From Pseudomonadota bacterium (lineage in GTDB: Bacteria > Pseudomonadota > Gammaproteobacteria > Pseudomonadales > UBA5518): 15,920 bases of DNA. Location: assembly GCA_963204845.1 (NCBI GenBank), contig CAUJIL010000190.1:1-15920 (forward strand), in the 5' to 3' direction. Positions 7,579 to 15,920 of the stretch are shown here, in pieces (the stretch's first letter is position 1; each line of letters starts with the position of its first letter). A program made the translations under genes and the position numbers. Below the pieces are notes generated by a model, which saw only the letters and a list, made by a program, of their open reading frames with translations, searched no databases and was not told the DNA's origin.

Positions 7579-10514
7579 GCACGGGCATCATCGATACCTC
7601 GGCGCTGCCGCCCGCGCTGGCCGCGGCGGTGGCGGCGGACTGGCAGCGCATCGAGGCGGCGCTCGACGAACCCGGGCGCGCGCTGCTCGCGCGCCACGCC
7701 GCGGCCACGCCGGGGTTCGCGGCCGCGCTGGCGCGCGTGCTGTGCGTGAGCGCCTTCGTCGCGCAGACGCTGGAGCGCCACCCCGCGCTGCTGCCCGGGC
7801 TGGTCGCCGGTGGCGAGCTCGCAGGCGCGCGCAGCGAGGCGGACTACCGCGCGTGGATCGCGCGCGAGTTGCCGACCGACGCCGACGAGGCCGTTCTGGG
7901 GGCGGTGCTGCGCGGCCTGCGCCGGCGCGAGATGGTGCGCATCGTGTGGCGCGACCTCACGCGCGAGGCGGCGCTGCAGGAGACCACGCGCGACCTCACC
8001 TGGCTGGCCGAGGCCACGCTCGATGCGGCGGTGGCGCACGCGCACGCCGCGCTCGCGCTGCGCCACGGCGAGCCACGCTCGGCGCGCGACGGCACGGCGC
8101 AGCGTCTGACCGTGATCGGCATGGGCAAGCTCGGCGCCTGCGAGCTGAACCTGTCGTCCGACATCGACCTGATGTTCGCCTTTCCCGACGCCGGCGAGAC
8201 CGACGGTGCACGCGCGCTCACCAACCAGGAGTTCTTCGTCCGGCTCGGGCAGCGCGTGATCCGCGCGCTCGATGCGCGCACGCAGGACGGCTTCGTGTTC
8301 CGCGTGGACATGCGGCTGCGGCCGTGGGGCGAGGGCGGCGCGCTGGCGCTCGGCTTCGATGCGATGGAGGAGTACTACCAGGGCCAGGGGCGCGACTGGG
8401 AACGCTACGCGATGATCAAGGCGCGCGCGGTGGCCGGGGACCGCGCCGCCGGCGAGCGGCTGCTCGCGGCGCTGCGCCCGTTCACCTACCGGCGCTACAT
8501 CGATTTCGGCGCCATCGAGGCACTGCGCTCGATGAAGGCGATGATCAACCGCGAGGTGCAGCGCCGCGGCCGGACCGCGGACGTGAAGCTGGGTTCCGGC
8601 GGCATCCGCGAGGTGGAGTTCATCGCGCAGTCCTTCCAGCTGATCCGCGGCGGGCGCGAGCCGCGGCTGCAGCAGCGTGCGCTGCTCGCGGTGCTGGAGG
8701 CCCTCGGCGACCTCGGCTGCCTGCCGCCGGCAGCGGTCGCCGAGTTGCGCGCGGCCTACGTGTTCCTGCGCGACACCGAACACGCGCTGCAGGCGCGCGA
8801 GGACCAGCAGACGCAGGCGCTGCCCGAGGACGAGCCGGCGCGGCTGCGGATCGCGTTCGCGATGGGCTACCCCGACTGGGCGTCGTTCCTGCGCGTGCTG
8901 GAGGCGCACCGCGAGCGCGTGCGCGCGCATTTCGCCGACGTGGTCGCCGCGCCGCAGGAAGAGCGCGCCGAGGGCGCGGCCGATGCCTGGCGCACACTGT
9001 GGGCGCAGGAGAAGGACGAGCCGGCGCTGCTCGAGCTGCTTGAGGCCGCCGGCTTCGAGGAGCCGGGCGAGACGCTGAAGCTGCTCGGCGCGCTGCGCGG
9101 CTCGGGGCGCGTGCAGACGCTGCAGGCCGCCGGGCGCGAGCGTCTCGAGCGCTTCATGCCGCTGCTGCTCGCGGCGGCCGCCGCCGACCGCCACCCCTCG
9201 CGCGTGGTCGCGCGCACCATGCCGCTGGTCGAATCGGTGCTGCGGCGCAGTGCCTACCTCGTGCTGCTCGAGGAGAACCCGGCCGCGCTCGAACAGCTGG
9301 TCGCGCTGTGCAGCGCGAGCCCGTGGATCGCGCAGGAGCTGGCCAATCACCCGGTGCTGCTCGACGAGCTGATCGACCCGCGCGCGCTCTACCGCCTGCC
9401 CGACCGCGCCACGCTGGCCGCGGAGCTGCACCAGCACCTGCTGCGCGTGCCGCTCGACGACCTCGAGGCGCAAATGGAGGCGTTGCGCTACTTCAAGCTC
9501 GCGCACGGGCTGCGCTGCGCGGCCTCCGAAGTCACCGGTGCGCTGCCGTTGATGAAAGTGAGCGACTACCTGAGCTTCCTCGCCGAAGCGATCCTCGGGC
9601 ACGTGCTGGCGGTCGCGTGGCACGACCTCGTGGCGCGCCACGGCACCCCGCAGCGCGCCCCCTGGGAGCCGTGCGCACCGGATTTCGTGATCTTGGCTTA
9701 CGGCAAGCTCGGCGGCATCGAGCTCGGCCACGGTGCCGACCTCGACCTGGTGTTCCTGCACGACGCCGACGAGTCGCTGGGCACCGACGGCGCGCGCCCG
9801 ATCGACAACAGTGTGTTCTTCACCCGCCTCGGGCAGCGGATCATCCACATGCTGACCGCCTACACGCCGCTGGGGCAGCTCTACGAGGTCGATATGCGGC
9901 TGCGGCCCTCGGGCGCGGCAGGCTTGCTGGTGTCCTCGTTGCGCGCGTTTCGCGACTACCAGCTCCAGCGTGCCTGGACCTGGGAGCACCAGGCGCTGGT
10001 GCGCGCACGACCGGTCGCGGGATGCCAGCGGCTCGCGGCGGAGTTCGAACGTTTCCGGCGCGAGGTGCTGGCCTTGCCGCGCGATCACGCGCGGCTGCGC
10101 GAGGACGTGGTAGCGATGCGCGAGAAGATGCGCGCGCACCAGCTGAAGGCGGAAACCAGCGGCGGTAAAAGTCCGCGTTTCCACCTGAAGCAGGGCGTCG
10201 GCGGTATCGTCGATATCGAATTCATGGTTCAATACGGCGTGCTCGCCTGGTCCGGTAGCCAGGCGGCCTTGAGCGTCTACACGGACAATATCCGCATTCT
10301 CGAGGCACTGAACGAGAGCGGCCTGATGGCAGCGCACGACGCGCGGTTGCTCACCGAAGCCTACAAGGCGTTTCGCGCCGCGGTCCACCGACTCACCCTT
10401 CAGCAGCAGGACGACATCGTGCCCGCGGCCGGGTTCCAGCCGTTGCGTGACGAGGTCACGCGCATCTGGAACGCGCTGCTGGGCGACGCAGCGAGCGAGG
10501 AGAGCAGCAGATGA
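7575..10514 (+). CDS. glnE: Bifunctional glutamine synthetase adenylyltransferase / deadenylylase
   Basis: GlnE attaches AMP to a tyrosine of glutamine synthetase when nitrogen is plentiful and removes it by phosphorolysis when nitrogen is scarce, under PII and glutamine control. The 979-residue product is full length (E. coli 946) and has the two duplicated nucleotidyltransferase halves. N half: GMGKLG at 182-187 with DID at 196-198, MRLRPWGEGG, and GSGGIREVEFIAQSFQLIRGG from 340. C half: AYGKLGGIELG with GKLGG at 710-714, DLD at 722-724, VDMRLRPSGAAG, and KQGVGGIVDIEFMVQY from 872. The start is GTG 7575, overlapping the stop of the upstream ATPase by GTGA; no upstream start is compatible with family length, and the open frame before 7575 is a shadow of the ATPase gene. 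The stop overlaps the ATG of ilvE by ATGA. Coupling to ilvE places two glutamate/glutamine-linked functions together. Confidence 0.97.
10497..10502 (+). promoter_or_regulatory. Ribosome-binding site of ilvE
   Basis: GAGGAG lies inside the end of glnE with 8 bases to ATG 10511. It fixes the ilvE start at the codon that overlaps the glnE stop (ATGA) and is one of the strongest ribosome sites in the window. Confidence 0.7.
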
Positions 10515-11440
10515 CTTTCGACGACCGTGACGGCGTGATCTGGTTCGACGGCGAACTCGTGCCCTGGCGCGAGGCGCGCACGCACGTGCTGACGCACACC
10601 CTGCATTACGGGCTCGGCGTGTTCGAGGGCGTGCGCGCGTACCACACGGCGGACCGCGGCACCTGCATCTTCCGCCTGCGCGAACACACCGACCGCCTGT
10701 TCCGCTCGGCGCACATCCTGCGCATGAACATGCCCTTCGACCGCGACACGCTGAACGAGGCACAGCGCGCCGTGGTGCGCGAGAACGGGTTGGCCGAGGC
10801 GTACCTGCGCCCGCTCGCGTTCCTGGGCTCCGAGGGCATGGGGCTGCGCGCGGAGAATCTCAAGACGCACGTCGTCGTCGCCGCCTGGGAGTGGCCGTCG
10901 TACATGGATCCGGAGGCACGCGAGCGCGGCATCAAGGTGCGCACCTCCTCGTACACGCGCCACCACGTCAACATCACGATGTGCAAGGCCAAGGCGGTCG
11001 GCAACTACACGAACTCGATGCTCGCGCTGCGCGAGGCGATCGACAGCGGCTGCGAGGAAGCGCTGCTGCTCGACAACGAGGGTTACGTGGCCGAGGGCAG
11101 CGGCGAGAACATCTTCGTGGTGCGCGGCGGACGCATCCACACGCCCGAGCTGACCTCCTGCCTCGAGGGCATCACGCGCGACACCATCATCCGCCTGGTC
11201 GGCGAGCTCGGCCTCGAGCTGGTCGAGCGGCGCATCACGCGCGACGAGATCTACATCGCCGACGAAGCCTTCTTCACCGGCACCGCCGCCGAGGTGGTCC
11301 CGATCCGCGAACTCGACGGGCGCACGATCGGCAGCGGCCGCCGCGGCCCGGTCACCACCGAGCTGCAGGCGCGCTACTTCGACCTGGTGCGCGGCGCGCG
11401 CGCCGAACATCCGGAGTGGCGCACGCCGGTTGCGGGCTGA
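10511..11440 (+). CDS. ilvE: Branched-chain amino acid aminotransferase, class IV
   Basis: IlvE is a PLP enzyme that interconverts leucine, isoleucine and valine with their 2-oxo acids using glutamate/2-oxoglutarate, the last step of branched-chain synthesis, in the cytoplasm. The product has 309 residues, the same as E. coli IlvE. Fold-type IV marks are THTLHYGLGVFEGVRAY (28-44), the Schiff-base lysine K161 in KAKAVGNYTNSM, E195 in GYVAEGSGENIF and the phosphate-binding TGTAAEVVPI (256-265). The shorter D-amino-acid transaminases and aminodeoxychorismate lyases of this fold lack the full family pattern seen here. ATG 10511 overlaps the glnE stop and has a strong GAGGAG site. The gene sits between glnE and waaF, the same place I recall for ilvE in Pseudomonas. 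Confidence 0.96.
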   Translation: MTFDDRDGVIWFDGELVPWREARTHVLTHTLHYGLGVFEGVRAYHTADRGTCIFRLREHTDRLFRSAHILRMNMPFDRDTLNEAQRAVVRENGLAEAYLRPLAFLGSEGMGLRAENLKTHVVVAAWEWPSYMDPEARERGIKVRTSSYTRHHVNITMCKAKAVGNYTNSMLALREAIDSGCEEALLLDNEGYVAEGSGENIFVVRGGRIHTPELTSCLEGITRDTIIRLVGELGLELVERRITRDEIYIADEAFFTGTAAEVVPIRELDGRTIGSGRRGPVTTELQARYFDLVRGARAEHPEWRTPVAG

Positions 11441-11458
11441 GCCGCGCCGGAGCGCGGC
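11441..11458 (+). promoter_or_regulatory. Hairpin over the waaF ribosome site
   Basis: GCCGCGC (11441-11447) and GCGCGGC (11452-11458) can pair as a perfect 7-bp stem with the tetraloop CGGA. The only purine-rich ribosome site for waaF, GGAG at 11449-11452, lies in the loop and first stem base, 11 bases before ATG 11464. The stem starts right after the ilvE stop. It could set the level of waaF relative to ilvE, or simply reflect GC-rich sequence. Confidence 0.35.
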
Positions 11459-11463
11459 GGCGC

Positions 11464-12513
11464 ATGCACAGCGCGGCGGCGGACGGCTCCGCGGCGCCCG
11501 TCCTCGTGGTCGGCCCGGCGTGGGTCGGCGACATGGTGATGGCGCAGTCGCTGTTCGCCGTGCTGGCGGCGCGCCCCGGCAATCCCCCGATCGACGTGCT
11601 CGCTCCCGCCTGGTGCAGCGGGCTGCTCGCGCGCATGCCCGAGGTGCGCTCGGCGATCCCGCTGCCGCTCGGCCACGGCGAACTGGGCCTCGCGCTGCGC
11701 CGGCGCATCGGCGCTCGCCTGCGCGCCCACGCTTACGCACAGGCGATCGTGCTGCCCAATTCGGCGAAGTCGGCGCTGGTGCCGTGGTTCGCCGGCATCG
11801 CGCGGCGCACCGGCTGGCGCGGCGAGCTGCGCTACGGGCTGCTGAACGACCTGCGCCGCCTCGACGCCCGGCGGCTGCCGCTGATGGTGCAGCGCTTCGT
11901 CGCGCTCGGCGTCGATGCCGACGCGCCGCTGCCGGAGGCGCCGCGCCCGCGCCTGCGCGCCGATCGTGCCGCCGCCGACGCGCTGCGCGCCCGGCTCGGG
12001 CTGGCGGCACCGCGTCCGGTGCTGGCGCTGTGCCCCGGCGCCGAGTTCGGCGCCGCCAAACGCTGGCCGGAGGCGCATTTCGCCGCGGTGGCGGGCGCGG
12101 CGATCGACGCCGGCCTGCAGGTCTGGCTGTTCGGCTCGGCCGGCGATCGCCCGGTGACGGCAACGATTCGCTCCGCGCTGGCACTGCCGGCGCAGGCGTA
12201 CTGCGCCGATCTGGCCGGGCAGACCACGCTGGTCGATGCGATCGACCTGCTCGCCTGCGCGAAGGCGGTGCTCAGCAACGATTCGGGGCTGATGCACGTG
12301 GCCGCGGCGCTGGAGCGCCCGCTGGCGGTGGTCTACGGCGGCAGTTCGCCGCGCTTCACGCCGCCGCTCGTGGACGAACCGGCGCTGTTCACCTCCGCGC
12401 TGGAATGCGTACCGTGTTTCGCGCGAACATGCCGCTATGGCCATTACCGCTGCCTGCAGGAACAACTCCCGGGTCCGGTGGCGGCGGCGGTGCTGCGCCT
12501 GGCCGCGCGCTGA
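11464..12513 (+). CDS. waaF: ADP-heptose:LPS heptosyltransferase II
   Basis: WaaF (RfaF) adds the second L-glycero-D-manno-heptose to the inner core of lipopolysaccharide on the cytoplasmic face of the inner membrane. It is a GT-B, family GT9 enzyme. The 349-residue product matches E. coli WaaF (348). Visible blocks are VVGPAWVGDMVMAQSL with D23, LPNSAKSALVPWFAGI, RTGWRGELRYGLLND, CPGAEFGAAKRWPEAHFA, LSNDSGLMHVAAAL, VYGGSSPRFTPPL and the cysteine-bearing LECVPCFARTC followed by YGHYRCL, typical of WaaF and absent from WaaC. The start at ATG 11464 gives about ten extra residues before the first strand (MHSAAADGSAAP) compared with E. coli; no closer start codon exists. It follows ilvE by 23 bases and precedes waaC by 39. 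Confidence 0.95.
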   Translation: MHSAAADGSAAPVLVVGPAWVGDMVMAQSLFAVLAARPGNPPIDVLAPAWCSGLLARMPEVRSAIPLPLGHGELGLALRRRIGARLRAHAYAQAIVLPNSAKSALVPWFAGIARRTGWRGELRYGLLNDLRRLDARRLPLMVQRFVALGVDADAPLPEAPRPRLRADRAAADALRARLGLAAPRPVLALCPGAEFGAAKRWPEAHFAAVAGAAIDAGLQVWLFGSAGDRPVTATIRSALALPAQAYCADLAGQTTLVDAIDLLACAKAVLSNDSGLMHVAAALERPLAVVYGGSSPRFTPPLVDEPALFTSALECVPCFARTCRYGHYRCLQEQLPGPVAAAVLRLAAR

Positions 12514-12552
12514 ACCGCCGGTGGCCTCGCATTATCCTGCCGGAACATCCGC

Positions 12553-13515
12553 GTGAGACTGCTGCTGGTCAAGATGTCCTCGCTCGGTGACGTGATCCAC
12601 ACGCTGCCGGCGCTGGTCGATGCCCGGCGCGCGCTGCCCGCACTCGAGGTCGACTGGGTCGTCGAGGAAGCGTTCGCCGAGGTGCCCGGCTGGCATCCCG
12701 CGGTGGCGCGTCCGATCCCGGTCGCGCTGCGCCGCTGGCGCGGCTCGCCGCTGGCGGCGTGGCGCAACGGCGAGTGGGCGCGCTTTCGCACGGCGCTCGC
12801 CGCGCACCGCTACGACCTCGTGCTCGATGCGCAGGGCCTGCTCAAAAGCGCTTTTGTCGCGCGACTGGTCGCGGCGCCGCGTGCCGGCTACGACCGTGCC
12901 AGCGCGCGCGAGCCGCTTGCCGCCTGCGGCCTGGATCAACGCTACGCGGTGGCGCGCGAGTGCCACGCCATCGAACGCACGCGCACGCTGTTCGCGCACG
13001 CGCTCGGGTATGCGGCACCGCCGGGAGAGCCGTGCTACGGCATCGAGCGTGGGCGGCTGCCGGCGCCGCCGCCGGCGGGCGGCGTGCTGTTCCTGCACGG
13101 CAGCTCGCGCGCGGACAAGTGCTGGCCGGAGGCGTCGTGGATCGCGCTCGGTGAACGCGTCGCGGCGGCCGGTGAGCCGGTGCTGCTGCCGTGGGGCAGC
13201 GAGGCCGAGCGCCGGCGCGCGGAGCGCATCGCGGCGGCGGTGCCGGCGGCGCGTGTGCTGCCGCGGCTCGCGCTCGGCGAGCTCGCCGCGCTGCTGTCGG
13301 CGGTGCGTGCGGCGGTCGCGGTCGACACCGGGCTGGGGCATCTCGCGGCCGCGCTCGGCACGCCGTGCGTGTCGCTGTACGGACCCACGCGCATCGAGCT
13401 GATCGGCACCTGCGGCGCGCACCAGCGGCACCTGCGCAGCCCCGGCGGCGCGCTCGCGGCGCTCGCCGCCGACACCGTGTGGGACACGTTGCTCCGCATG
13501 GGGGTCGCGCGATGA
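12553..13515 (+). CDS. waaC: ADP-heptose:LPS heptosyltransferase I
   Basis: WaaC (RfaC) adds the first heptose to Kdo2-lipid A. It is a GT9, GT-B enzyme acting at the inner face of the inner membrane. The 320-residue product matches E. coli WaaC (319) closely: MRLLLVKMSSLGDVIHTLP with the catalytic base D13, WVVEEAFAEVPGWHPAV, PVALRRWR, DAQGLLKSA, REPLAACG, FLHGSSRADKCWPEASW with K189, and VDTGLGHLAAALGTP with D258 then SLYGPT. These correspond to the E. coli D13, K192 and D261 substrate contacts. The start is GTG 12553, which places the N-terminal Rossmann strand exactly as in E. coli. The 39-base gap after waaF has a GCATTATCC stretch but no convincing promoter. The stop overlaps the ATG of waaG by 4 bases. 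Confidence 0.96.
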   Translation: MRLLLVKMSSLGDVIHTLPALVDARRALPALEVDWVVEEAFAEVPGWHPAVARPIPVALRRWRGSPLAAWRNGEWARFRTALAAHRYDLVLDAQGLLKSAFVARLVAAPRAGYDRASAREPLAACGLDQRYAVARECHAIERTRTLFAHALGYAAPPGEPCYGIERGRLPAPPPAGGVLFLHGSSRADKCWPEASWIALGERVAAAGEPVLLPWGSEAERRRAERIAAAVPAARVLPRLALGELAALLSAVRAAVAVDTGLGHLAAALGTPCVSLYGPTRIELIGTCGAHQRHLRSPGGALAALAADTVWDTLLRMGVAR

Positions 13516-14636
13516 GACTCGCGCTGTGCCTGTTCAAGTATTTCCCGTTCGGTGGCATGCAGCGCAATTTCCGCGCGATCGCGCTCGAGGCGCTGCGCCG
13601 CGGGCACGCGGTGCGTGTCTACACCGGCGCGTGGGAAGGTCCGCCTGTCGACGGCATCGAGCTGGTGACGGTGCCGCTGCGCGGGCGCACCACGCAGGCG
13701 CGCCAGCGCCACTACGCACGCTTCGTGCACGCGCACCTCGGCGCGCATCCGGTCGCGCGCGTGGTGGGCTTCAACCGCATGCCGGGACTCGACGTGTACT
13801 ACGGCGCCGACAGCTGCGAGGCGGTGCGTCTCGAAGGCGCCGTCGGCGCGCTGAAGCGGTTGCTGCCGCGCTACCGTCACCTGCTCGCCTTCGAGCGCGC
13901 GGTGTTCGCCGCCGAGCCACCGCCGCGGCTGATGTTCGTCGCCGAGCGCCAGCGCGCACAGTGCCTGCACCACTATCCCGCAGCCGCGCGCGCGGCGAGC
14001 CCGCTGCTGCCGCCCGGTATCGCGCGCCACGACGTGGACGCGCTCGCCGCCACGCGTGCCACCACGCGCGCGGCGCTCGGCGTCGCCGACCACGAACTGC
14101 TGCTGCTCGCGGTGGGTTCGGGCTTTCGCACCAAGGGTCTCGCGCGCACGCTGCGCGCGCTGGCTGCACTGCCGGCACCGCTCCGCGCGCGGGCGCGGCT
14201 GCTGGTGGCCGGTGACGATCGCGCCGACGCGTTCCTGCGGCTCGCCCGGCGGCTAGGCATTGCCGACAGGGTGCGCTTCCTCGGTGGCCGCGACGACGTG
14301 CCGCAACTGCTCGCGGCCGCTGACCTGCTGCTGCACCCGGCGCTGTTCGAGGCCGGCGGCGCGGTGCTGCTCGAGGCGGCGGTCGCCGGACTGCCGGTGC
14401 TCGCGAGCGCCGCCTGCGGCTTCGCGCCGTGGATCGAGCGCCACGACTTCGGACGCGTGATTCCCGAACCGTTCGCGCAGCCGGAGTACCAGCGGCTGCT
14501 GCGTGGAATGCTCGAGGCCGACGCCGCGCACCGCGCACGCTGGAGCGCGAACGGGCGGCAGCTGGCGCGCAATGGTGACATCTACGACCGCGCACCGCGC
14601 GCACTCGATTTCATCGAGCAGGGAGGCCCGCGGTGA
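13512..14636 (+). CDS. waaG: LPS core glucosyltransferase I (GT4)
   Basis: WaaG (RfaG) transfers the first hexose, glucose in enterobacteria, from UDP-sugar to heptose II of the LPS core. In pseudomonads the first core sugar is galactosamine, so the sugar used here is open. The 374-residue product equals E. coli WaaG in length. It has the GT-B, family GT4 marks: N-terminal FKYFPFGGMQRNFRAIA, VGFNRMPGLDVYYGADSC, LLPPGI, GSGFRTKGLARTLRAL (the linker and donor loop with the Arg/Lys pair), VRFLGGRDDVPQLLAAADLLLHPA and the EX7E donor motif E280/E288 in FEAGGAVLLEA, followed by GLPVLASAACGF. ATG 13512 overlaps the waaC stop (ATGA), and its own stop overlaps the waaP GTG (GTGA), so waaC, waaG and waaP are likely translated in a coupled way. 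Confidence 0.95.
   Translation: MRLALCLFKYFPFGGMQRNFRAIALEALRRGHAVRVYTGAWEGPPVDGIELVTVPLRGRTTQARQRHYARFVHAHLGAHPVARVVGFNRMPGLDVYYGADSCEAVRLEGAVGALKRLLPRYRHLLAFERAVFAAEPPPRLMFVAERQRAQCLHHYPAAARAASPLLPPGIARHDVDALAATRATTRAALGVADHELLLLAVGSGFRTKGLARTLRALAALPAPLRARARLLVAGDDRADAFLRLARRLGIADRVRFLGGRDDVPQLLAAADLLLHPALFEAGGAVLLEAAVAGLPVLASAACGFAPWIERHDFGRVIPEPFAQPEYQRLLRGMLEADAAHRARWSANGRQLARNGDIYDRAPRALDFIEQGGPR
14621..14626 (+). promoter_or_regulatory. Ribosome-binding site of waaP
   Basis: GGGAGG in the end of waaG, with 6 bases to GTG 14633. It decides the start in favour of this GTG. The nearby ATG at 14637 is out of frame with the kinase. Confidence 0.65.
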
Positions 14637-15439
14637 ATGTGGTGCGGCTGGAACCCGTACTGGTGCGCGCGTGGGCGGGGCAGGATCCCTTCGAGGCCGC
14701 GCGCACCCAGCCGGGCGAGCTGGCCAAGAGCAAGGACGGCCGCCGCACGCTGCGCTTCGAGATCGAAGGGCGCGGCGCCTACCTCAAGTACCACCCCGGC
14801 GTGGGCTGGCGCGAGATCGTGAAGAACCTCGTGCAGCTGCGCCTGCCGGTGGTCGATGCCGGGCAGGAGTACCGCGCGGCACGGCACCTGGGCGCGCACG
14901 GGGTGGCGGCGCTGCGTCCGCTGGGTTACGGCGTGCGCGGCGCGAACCCGGCCGCGCGGCGCTCGTTCCTGGTCACCGAGGAACTCGCCGGCACCGTGAG
15001 CCTGGAGCGCTTCTGCGCCGACTGGCGCGAGCGCCCGCCGGCGCCGCGCGTGCGCCGGCTGCTGATCGAGGCGGTGGCGCGGCTGGTGCGCGCGCTGCAC
15101 GCCGCCGGCGTCAACCATCGCGACCTCTACCTGTGCCACATCCTGCTCGAGGAACCCTCGCTGGCCGCCGCGCGCCGCGCCACCGAGGTGCGGCTGCACC
15201 TGATCGACCTGCATCGCGCGCAGATCCGCGCCCGCGTGCCGCGCCGCTGGCTGGCGAAGGACCTCGGCGGCCTGTGGTTCTCGGCCGCGCCGTGCGCGCT
15301 CGGCCCGCGCGACCTGTTGCGCTTCCTGCGCGCGTACCTCGGCTCGCCGTTGCGCACCACGCTGGCGCGCGAGCGCCGCCTGCTCGAGGCAGTCGAGCAA
15401 CGTCGCGACGCGCTGCACGCGAGGTCGGGCGCGTGCTGA
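14633..15439 (+). CDS. waaP: LPS core heptose I kinase
   Basis: WaaP (RfaP) phosphorylates heptose I of the LPS inner core with ATP at the cytoplasmic face of the inner membrane. The phosphates bind divalent cations and stabilise the outer membrane, and in P. aeruginosa the gene is essential. The 268-residue product matches E. coli WaaP (265). It has the small-kinase layout: N-lobe lysine K52 in AYLKYHPGVGWREIVKNL, VVDAGQEYRAA, VTEELAGTVSLE, the catalytic loop NHRDLYLCHILL (HRD at 162-164) and metal-binding D192 in LIDLHRAQIR, then RRWLAKDLGGLWFS. The start is GTG 14633, inside the waaG stop (GTGA) and 6 bases after GGGAGG. The stop overlaps the next kinase gene by 7 bases. Confidence 0.95.
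   Translation: MNVVRLEPVLVRAWAGQDPFEAARTQPGELAKSKDGRRTLRFEIEGRGAYLKYHPGVGWREIVKNLVQLRLPVVDAGQEYRAARHLGAHGVAALRPLGYGVRGANPAARRSFLVTEELAGTVSLERFCADWRERPPAPRVRRLLIEAVARLVRALHAAGVNHRDLYLCHILLEEPSLAAARRATEVRLHLIDLHRAQIRARVPRRWLAKDLGGLWFSAAPCALGPRDLLRFLRAYLGSPLRTTLARERRLLEAVEQRRDALHARSGAC
15421..15424 (+). promoter_or_regulatory. Ribosome-binding site of the second kinase gene
   Basis: GAGG in the end of waaP with 8 bases to GTG 15433. It makes 15433 a better start than the next in-frame GTG at 15451, which has no purine-rich site at a proper distance. Confidence 0.45.
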
Positions 15440-15920
15440 CGCCAACCGACGTGTTCGCGTGCGGACGCTCGCTGGCGGCGCCGTTCGAGCTGCGCCTCGC
15501 GGACGGCGAGACGGTGCGCGTCGGGGCGGTGCTGCGCCTGCTGCCCGGCGAGCGCTTGACCGCGCGGGTCGAGCGCGGCGGGGGCACGCAACTGCTGAAG
15601 CTGTTCGCGCGACAGCGCGAGCGCCGCCGCGAACTGCGCGGCCTGGCGTGGCTGGCGGCGGCCGGCGTCCCGGCGCCGCCGTTGCTGCACGCGGCGCCGC
15701 AGGCCGTGTTCACCGCCTACCTCGACGGCGCGCGCACGCTGGGGCAGGCGCTGCGGGAGCCGGGCGCGGAGGCGGCTCGCGCGTCGTTGCTGGCGCAGGC
15801 GCTTGCGCTGCTCGCACGCCTGCGTGCCGCCGGTTTGCGCCACGCGGATCCGCACTTCGACAACGTCCTCGTCGCGGCCGACGGCACGCTGCAGCTCGTC
15901 GATGCGGGCGCGATCCGGCG
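15433..15920 (+). CDS. Second WaaP-family (Kdo/heptose) kinase, 3'-truncated by window edge
   Basis: An open frame from GTG 15433 runs to the window edge without a stop (162 full codons). It is a small protein-kinase-like fold of the LPS kinase family: N-lobe lysine K56 in TQLLKLFARQRERRREL, hydrophobic LRGLAWLAAAGVPAPPLL, hinge-like VFTAYLDGARTL, catalytic loop LRHADPHFDNVLV with D139 and N144, and metal site D157 in LQLVDAGAI. The N lobe is short compared with waaP, and the catalytic loop reads HADPHFDN rather than HRDLYLCH, so it is a distinct paralogue and not a duplicate. It overlaps waaP by 7 bases. In P. aeruginosa, further WaaP-like genes (wapP, wapQ) follow waaP; this may be an equivalent that phosphorylates another core position. 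The C-terminal part and the exact substrate are not visible. Confidence 0.85.
   Translation, partial: MLTPTDVFACGRSLAAPFELRLADGETVRVGAVLRLLPGERLTARVERGGGTQLLKLFARQRERRRELRGLAWLAAAGVPAPPLLHAAPQAVFTAYLDGARTLGQALREPGAEAARASLLAQALALLARLRAAGLRHADPHFDNVLVAADGTLQLVDAGAIR

Noticed and set aside
10400..12184. Minus-strand open frame of 594 codons opposite ilvE and waaF
   Set aside because: Spans two real plus-strand genes and their gap, with low-complexity Arg/Ala-rich translation.
12514..12552. Internal promoter in the waaF-waaC gap
   Set aside because: A GCATTATCC stretch resembles part of a -10 box, but no -35 hexamer lies at 16-18 bases upstream and the gap is only 39 bases.

Overview
The window is uniformly very GC-rich and densely coded. 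It looks like the chromosome of a gammaproteobacterium that I cannot name further. ArgA is of the classical two-domain type, ArgE is close to the enterobacterial enzyme, and glnE-ilvE-waaF-waaC-waaG-waaP follow one another in the order I recall from Pseudomonas (PA5014 to PA5009 in P. aeruginosa). The large TonB-dependent receptor at the left edge is of a kind common in free-living, often marine, gammaproteobacteria and sphingomonads. There are no RNA genes, insertion sequences, CRISPR arrays or phage genes, and no gene-free stretch longer than 300 bases.

Layout. (1) Positions 1-1588, plus strand: the C-terminal part of a TonB-dependent outer-membrane receptor, closed by a strong hairpin terminator. 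(2) Positions 4102-1635, minus strand: argE then argA, two nucleotides apart. They encode N-acetylornithine deacetylase and N-acetylglutamate synthase, the acetyl-removing and acetyl-adding steps of the linear arginine pathway. (3) Positions 4103-4331: a 229-base divergent promoter region with a good sigma-70-like promoter for the rightward gene and two GCAC-type palindromes. (4) Positions 4332-5723, plus strand: a 463-residue J-domain protein that is not a canonical DnaJ. (5) Positions 5791-15920, plus strand: an apparent run of gspE-like ATPase, glnE, ilvE, waaF, waaC, waaG, waaP and a second WaaP-family kinase cut by the window edge. Most junctions here are 4- to 7-base stop/start overlaps; the exceptions are a 23-base and a 39-base gap on either side of waaF.

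How the genes work together. ArgA and ArgE bracket the acetylated intermediates of arginine synthesis. GlnE adjusts glutamine synthetase activity and IlvE uses glutamate as amino donor, so both belong to nitrogen metabolism. WaaF, WaaC, WaaG and WaaP build and phosphorylate the inner core of lipopolysaccharide: heptose I, heptose II, first hexose, heptose phosphate. The GspE-like ATPase belongs to the type II secretion / type IV pilus motor family, but none of its usual partners are in the window.

I did not find a clear, previously undescribed multi-gene system. The points most worth a second look are the orphan GspE-family ATPase coupled to glnE, the unusual J-domain protein, the palindromes in the divergent promoter region, and the tandem of two WaaP-family kinases.
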